A DNA stretch of 6,282 bases. It comes from Spirochaetia bacterium. GTDB taxonomy: Bacteria > Spirochaetota > UBA4802 > UBA5550. Of the stretch, positions 5,437-6,282 are shown piece by piece. Below the pieces are notes generated by a model that saw nothing but the letters and a program-made list of their open reading frames with translations, was not told where the DNA came from and made no database searches. Each line of letters opens with the position of its first letter. Position 1 is the first letter of the stretch. Position numbers and translations under genes: made by a program. The DNA lies in assembly GCA_031289575.1 (NCBI GenBank), contig JAITPE010000284.1:1-6282 (forward strand), in the 5' to 3' direction.

Positions 5437-6267
5437 TTATTCTTTCACGATGTAGCACGCGTCGTATCTGCCGTTATCCTGAATCTCTTCCAGAATGGAC
5501 GACGCCTTTTCCCTTGACGAAACGGGCCCTATCCTTACACGAAAAAACTGTTTGCCGTCTACAGACGCACCGTCCACATACGCGCTGTAGTGAAGCTTCT
5601 TGAGATTCTCGATTTCGTTGACAGCCTTTGATCTTTTGTCGTAAGACGCGACCTGAACCGCGAAGCCGCTCTTGCTCACGCTTTTGGCCGGAGCGCTGTT
5701 GACTACGCCTACAACGCTGCTTTTCTCTTTTTTATGCGGGACAGCCGCTGTGCGCTCCGGTTTTTTACGCGTTTCTTTTTTTGCCTGCGCGGTCTTTTTC
5801 GGCGCGCTTATGGCGTTATTGTTTGCCGGCTGAAAATCATTGGCGGGCAATACTCCTGATGTTGATGTGCCTGATGCCGGTGTGCCTGATGCCGGTGTGC
5901 CTGCGCCCGGTACCCCTGATGCGCCTGTTCCCATGCCCGATGTCCCCGCCGCGAAGATTTCACTATCCGCGGGCCTGATCGTTTCGCCCTCCGCCGGTGG
6001 AGAACTTTCCGGAAGAGGCATGAGATCCTGCCCCGCCTGAGAGTCAATGCCCTCCCGCAGATTTCCCCCGCCCGAGGCGAGAAGTTCACTTGCTGTAATG
6101 TTATCGGCCTGGACTTTGTCTTCCTTAGTAAATGTCATTCCAAGAAGAAAAACCAGCGCTATTATTCCAAGAAAAAGAGATACCGCTATCACCACCCGCG
6201 GCGTGTCAAGATGTAGAGTGTAAAGGCTTTTTTCCCTTATATTCTGCTTAGCTTCAAAATGTTCCAT
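5437..6267 (-). CDS. Membrane-anchored SPOR-domain protein
   Basis: The 276-residue product has the bitopic layout usual for SPOR proteins: a short cytoplasmic N-terminus (1-23), one transmembrane helix (about 24-45, VVIAVSLFLGIIALVFLLGM), a long low-complexity periplasmic linker (46-199) and a C-terminal SPOR domain (about 201-275). The domain starts FAVQVASYDKRSKAV and has the typical central RVRIGPVSSREKA (243-255). SPOR domains bind glycan strands stripped of stem peptides, mostly at division septa. The linker has a Gly/Pro/Ser/Thr-rich pentapeptide repeat (109-138) followed by a Lys/Arg-rich stretch (157-182), which could contact the membrane or cell wall. The ATG at 6267 has GCGGAA just upstream. 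This is the first visible gene of the operon with DUF47 and PiT; the promoter lies beyond the right edge or further upstream. A division role is inferred from the family only. Confidence 0.88.
   Translation of the reverse strand: MEHFEAKQNIREKSLYTLHLDTPRVVIAVSLFLGIIALVFLLGMTFTKEDKVQADNITASELLASGGGNLREGIDSQAGQDLMPLPESSPPAEGETIRPADSEIFAAGTSGMGTGASGVPGAGTPASGTPASGTSTSGVLPANDFQPANNNAISAPKKTAQAKKETRKKPERTAAVPHKKEKSSVVGVVNSAPAKSVSKSGFAVQVASYDKRSKAVNEIENLKKLHYSAYVDGASVDGKQFFRVRIGPVSSREKASSILEEIQDNGRYDACYIVKE
5854..5943 (-). repeat. Six 15-bp units encoding a pentapeptide repeat in the SPOR linker
   Basis: In frame with the SPOR gene, six consecutive 15-base units encode TSGMG, TGASG, VPGAG, TPASG, TPASG and TSTSG (residues 109-138). 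The units at 5884-5898 and 5869-5883 are identical in DNA, and the others are diverged. This indicates expansion by slippage or unequal recombination in a flexible spacer, so copy number may differ between strains. Confidence 0.85.
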
Positions 6268-6282
6268 ATTTCCGCAACCTGC

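Noticed and set aside
5808..6089. Minus-strand frame encoding an HQAHRHQAHRHQ-like repeat, suggestive of a His-rich metal-binding protein
   Set aside because: It is a frame-shifted reading of the 15-bp repeat inside the SPOR gene. The SPOR frame has a membrane helix and conserved domain, and this frame has neither.

Overview
The window comes from a Gram-negative bacterium. It carries a TolC-type outer-membrane efflux channel, the start of an RND inner-membrane pump and a SPOR-domain envelope protein. Base composition is moderate in genes and strongly AT-rich between them. I could not fix the phylum: no rRNA or tRNA is present and the proteins are diverged members of broad families.

Layout from left to right. 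Positions 1-191 (minus) hold the first 63 codons of an RND-family efflux transporter that runs off the left edge. Positions 237-1664 (minus) encode a TolC-like outer-membrane factor, which precedes the pump in transcription and is separated from it by 45 bases of repetitive, stop-rich AT DNA. A 343-base AT-rich intergenic stretch (1665-2007) follows. It holds a likely promoter for the efflux operon, a pair of direct repeats, a strong 17-bp inverted repeat and the terminator hairpin of coaX. Positions 2008-2781 (minus) encode type III pantothenate kinase (CoaX), the first step of coenzyme A synthesis.

Positions 2782-2878 are a divergent promoter region with a small dyad. It drives coaX to the left and, to the right, a 135-residue protein (2879-3286, plus) whose inferred fold order resembles type III secretion chaperones of the CesT/Tir class or YbjN-like proteins. 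That gene meets, tail to tail across 17 bases, a compact minus-strand operon transcribed from the right edge. In transcription order this is a membrane-anchored SPOR-domain protein (5437-6267), a PhoU-like DUF47 protein (4777-5421) and a PiT-family inorganic phosphate transporter (3304-4770). Gaps in the operon are 15 and 6 bases.

Functionally there are three blocks: an efflux operon (channel plus pump, with no adaptor protein between them), CoA biosynthesis with a divergent small chaperone-like gene, and low-affinity phosphate uptake with its usual DUF47 partner, preceded by a peptidoglycan-binding SPOR gene. I see no CRISPR array, insertion sequence, defence system or RNA gene. The less ordinary points are the roughly 145-residue C-terminal extension on the phosphate transporter, the nested inverted repeats upstream of the efflux operon, the chaperone-like orphan, and the SPOR gene joined to the phosphate-uptake pair. 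None of these amounts to clear evidence of a new system.
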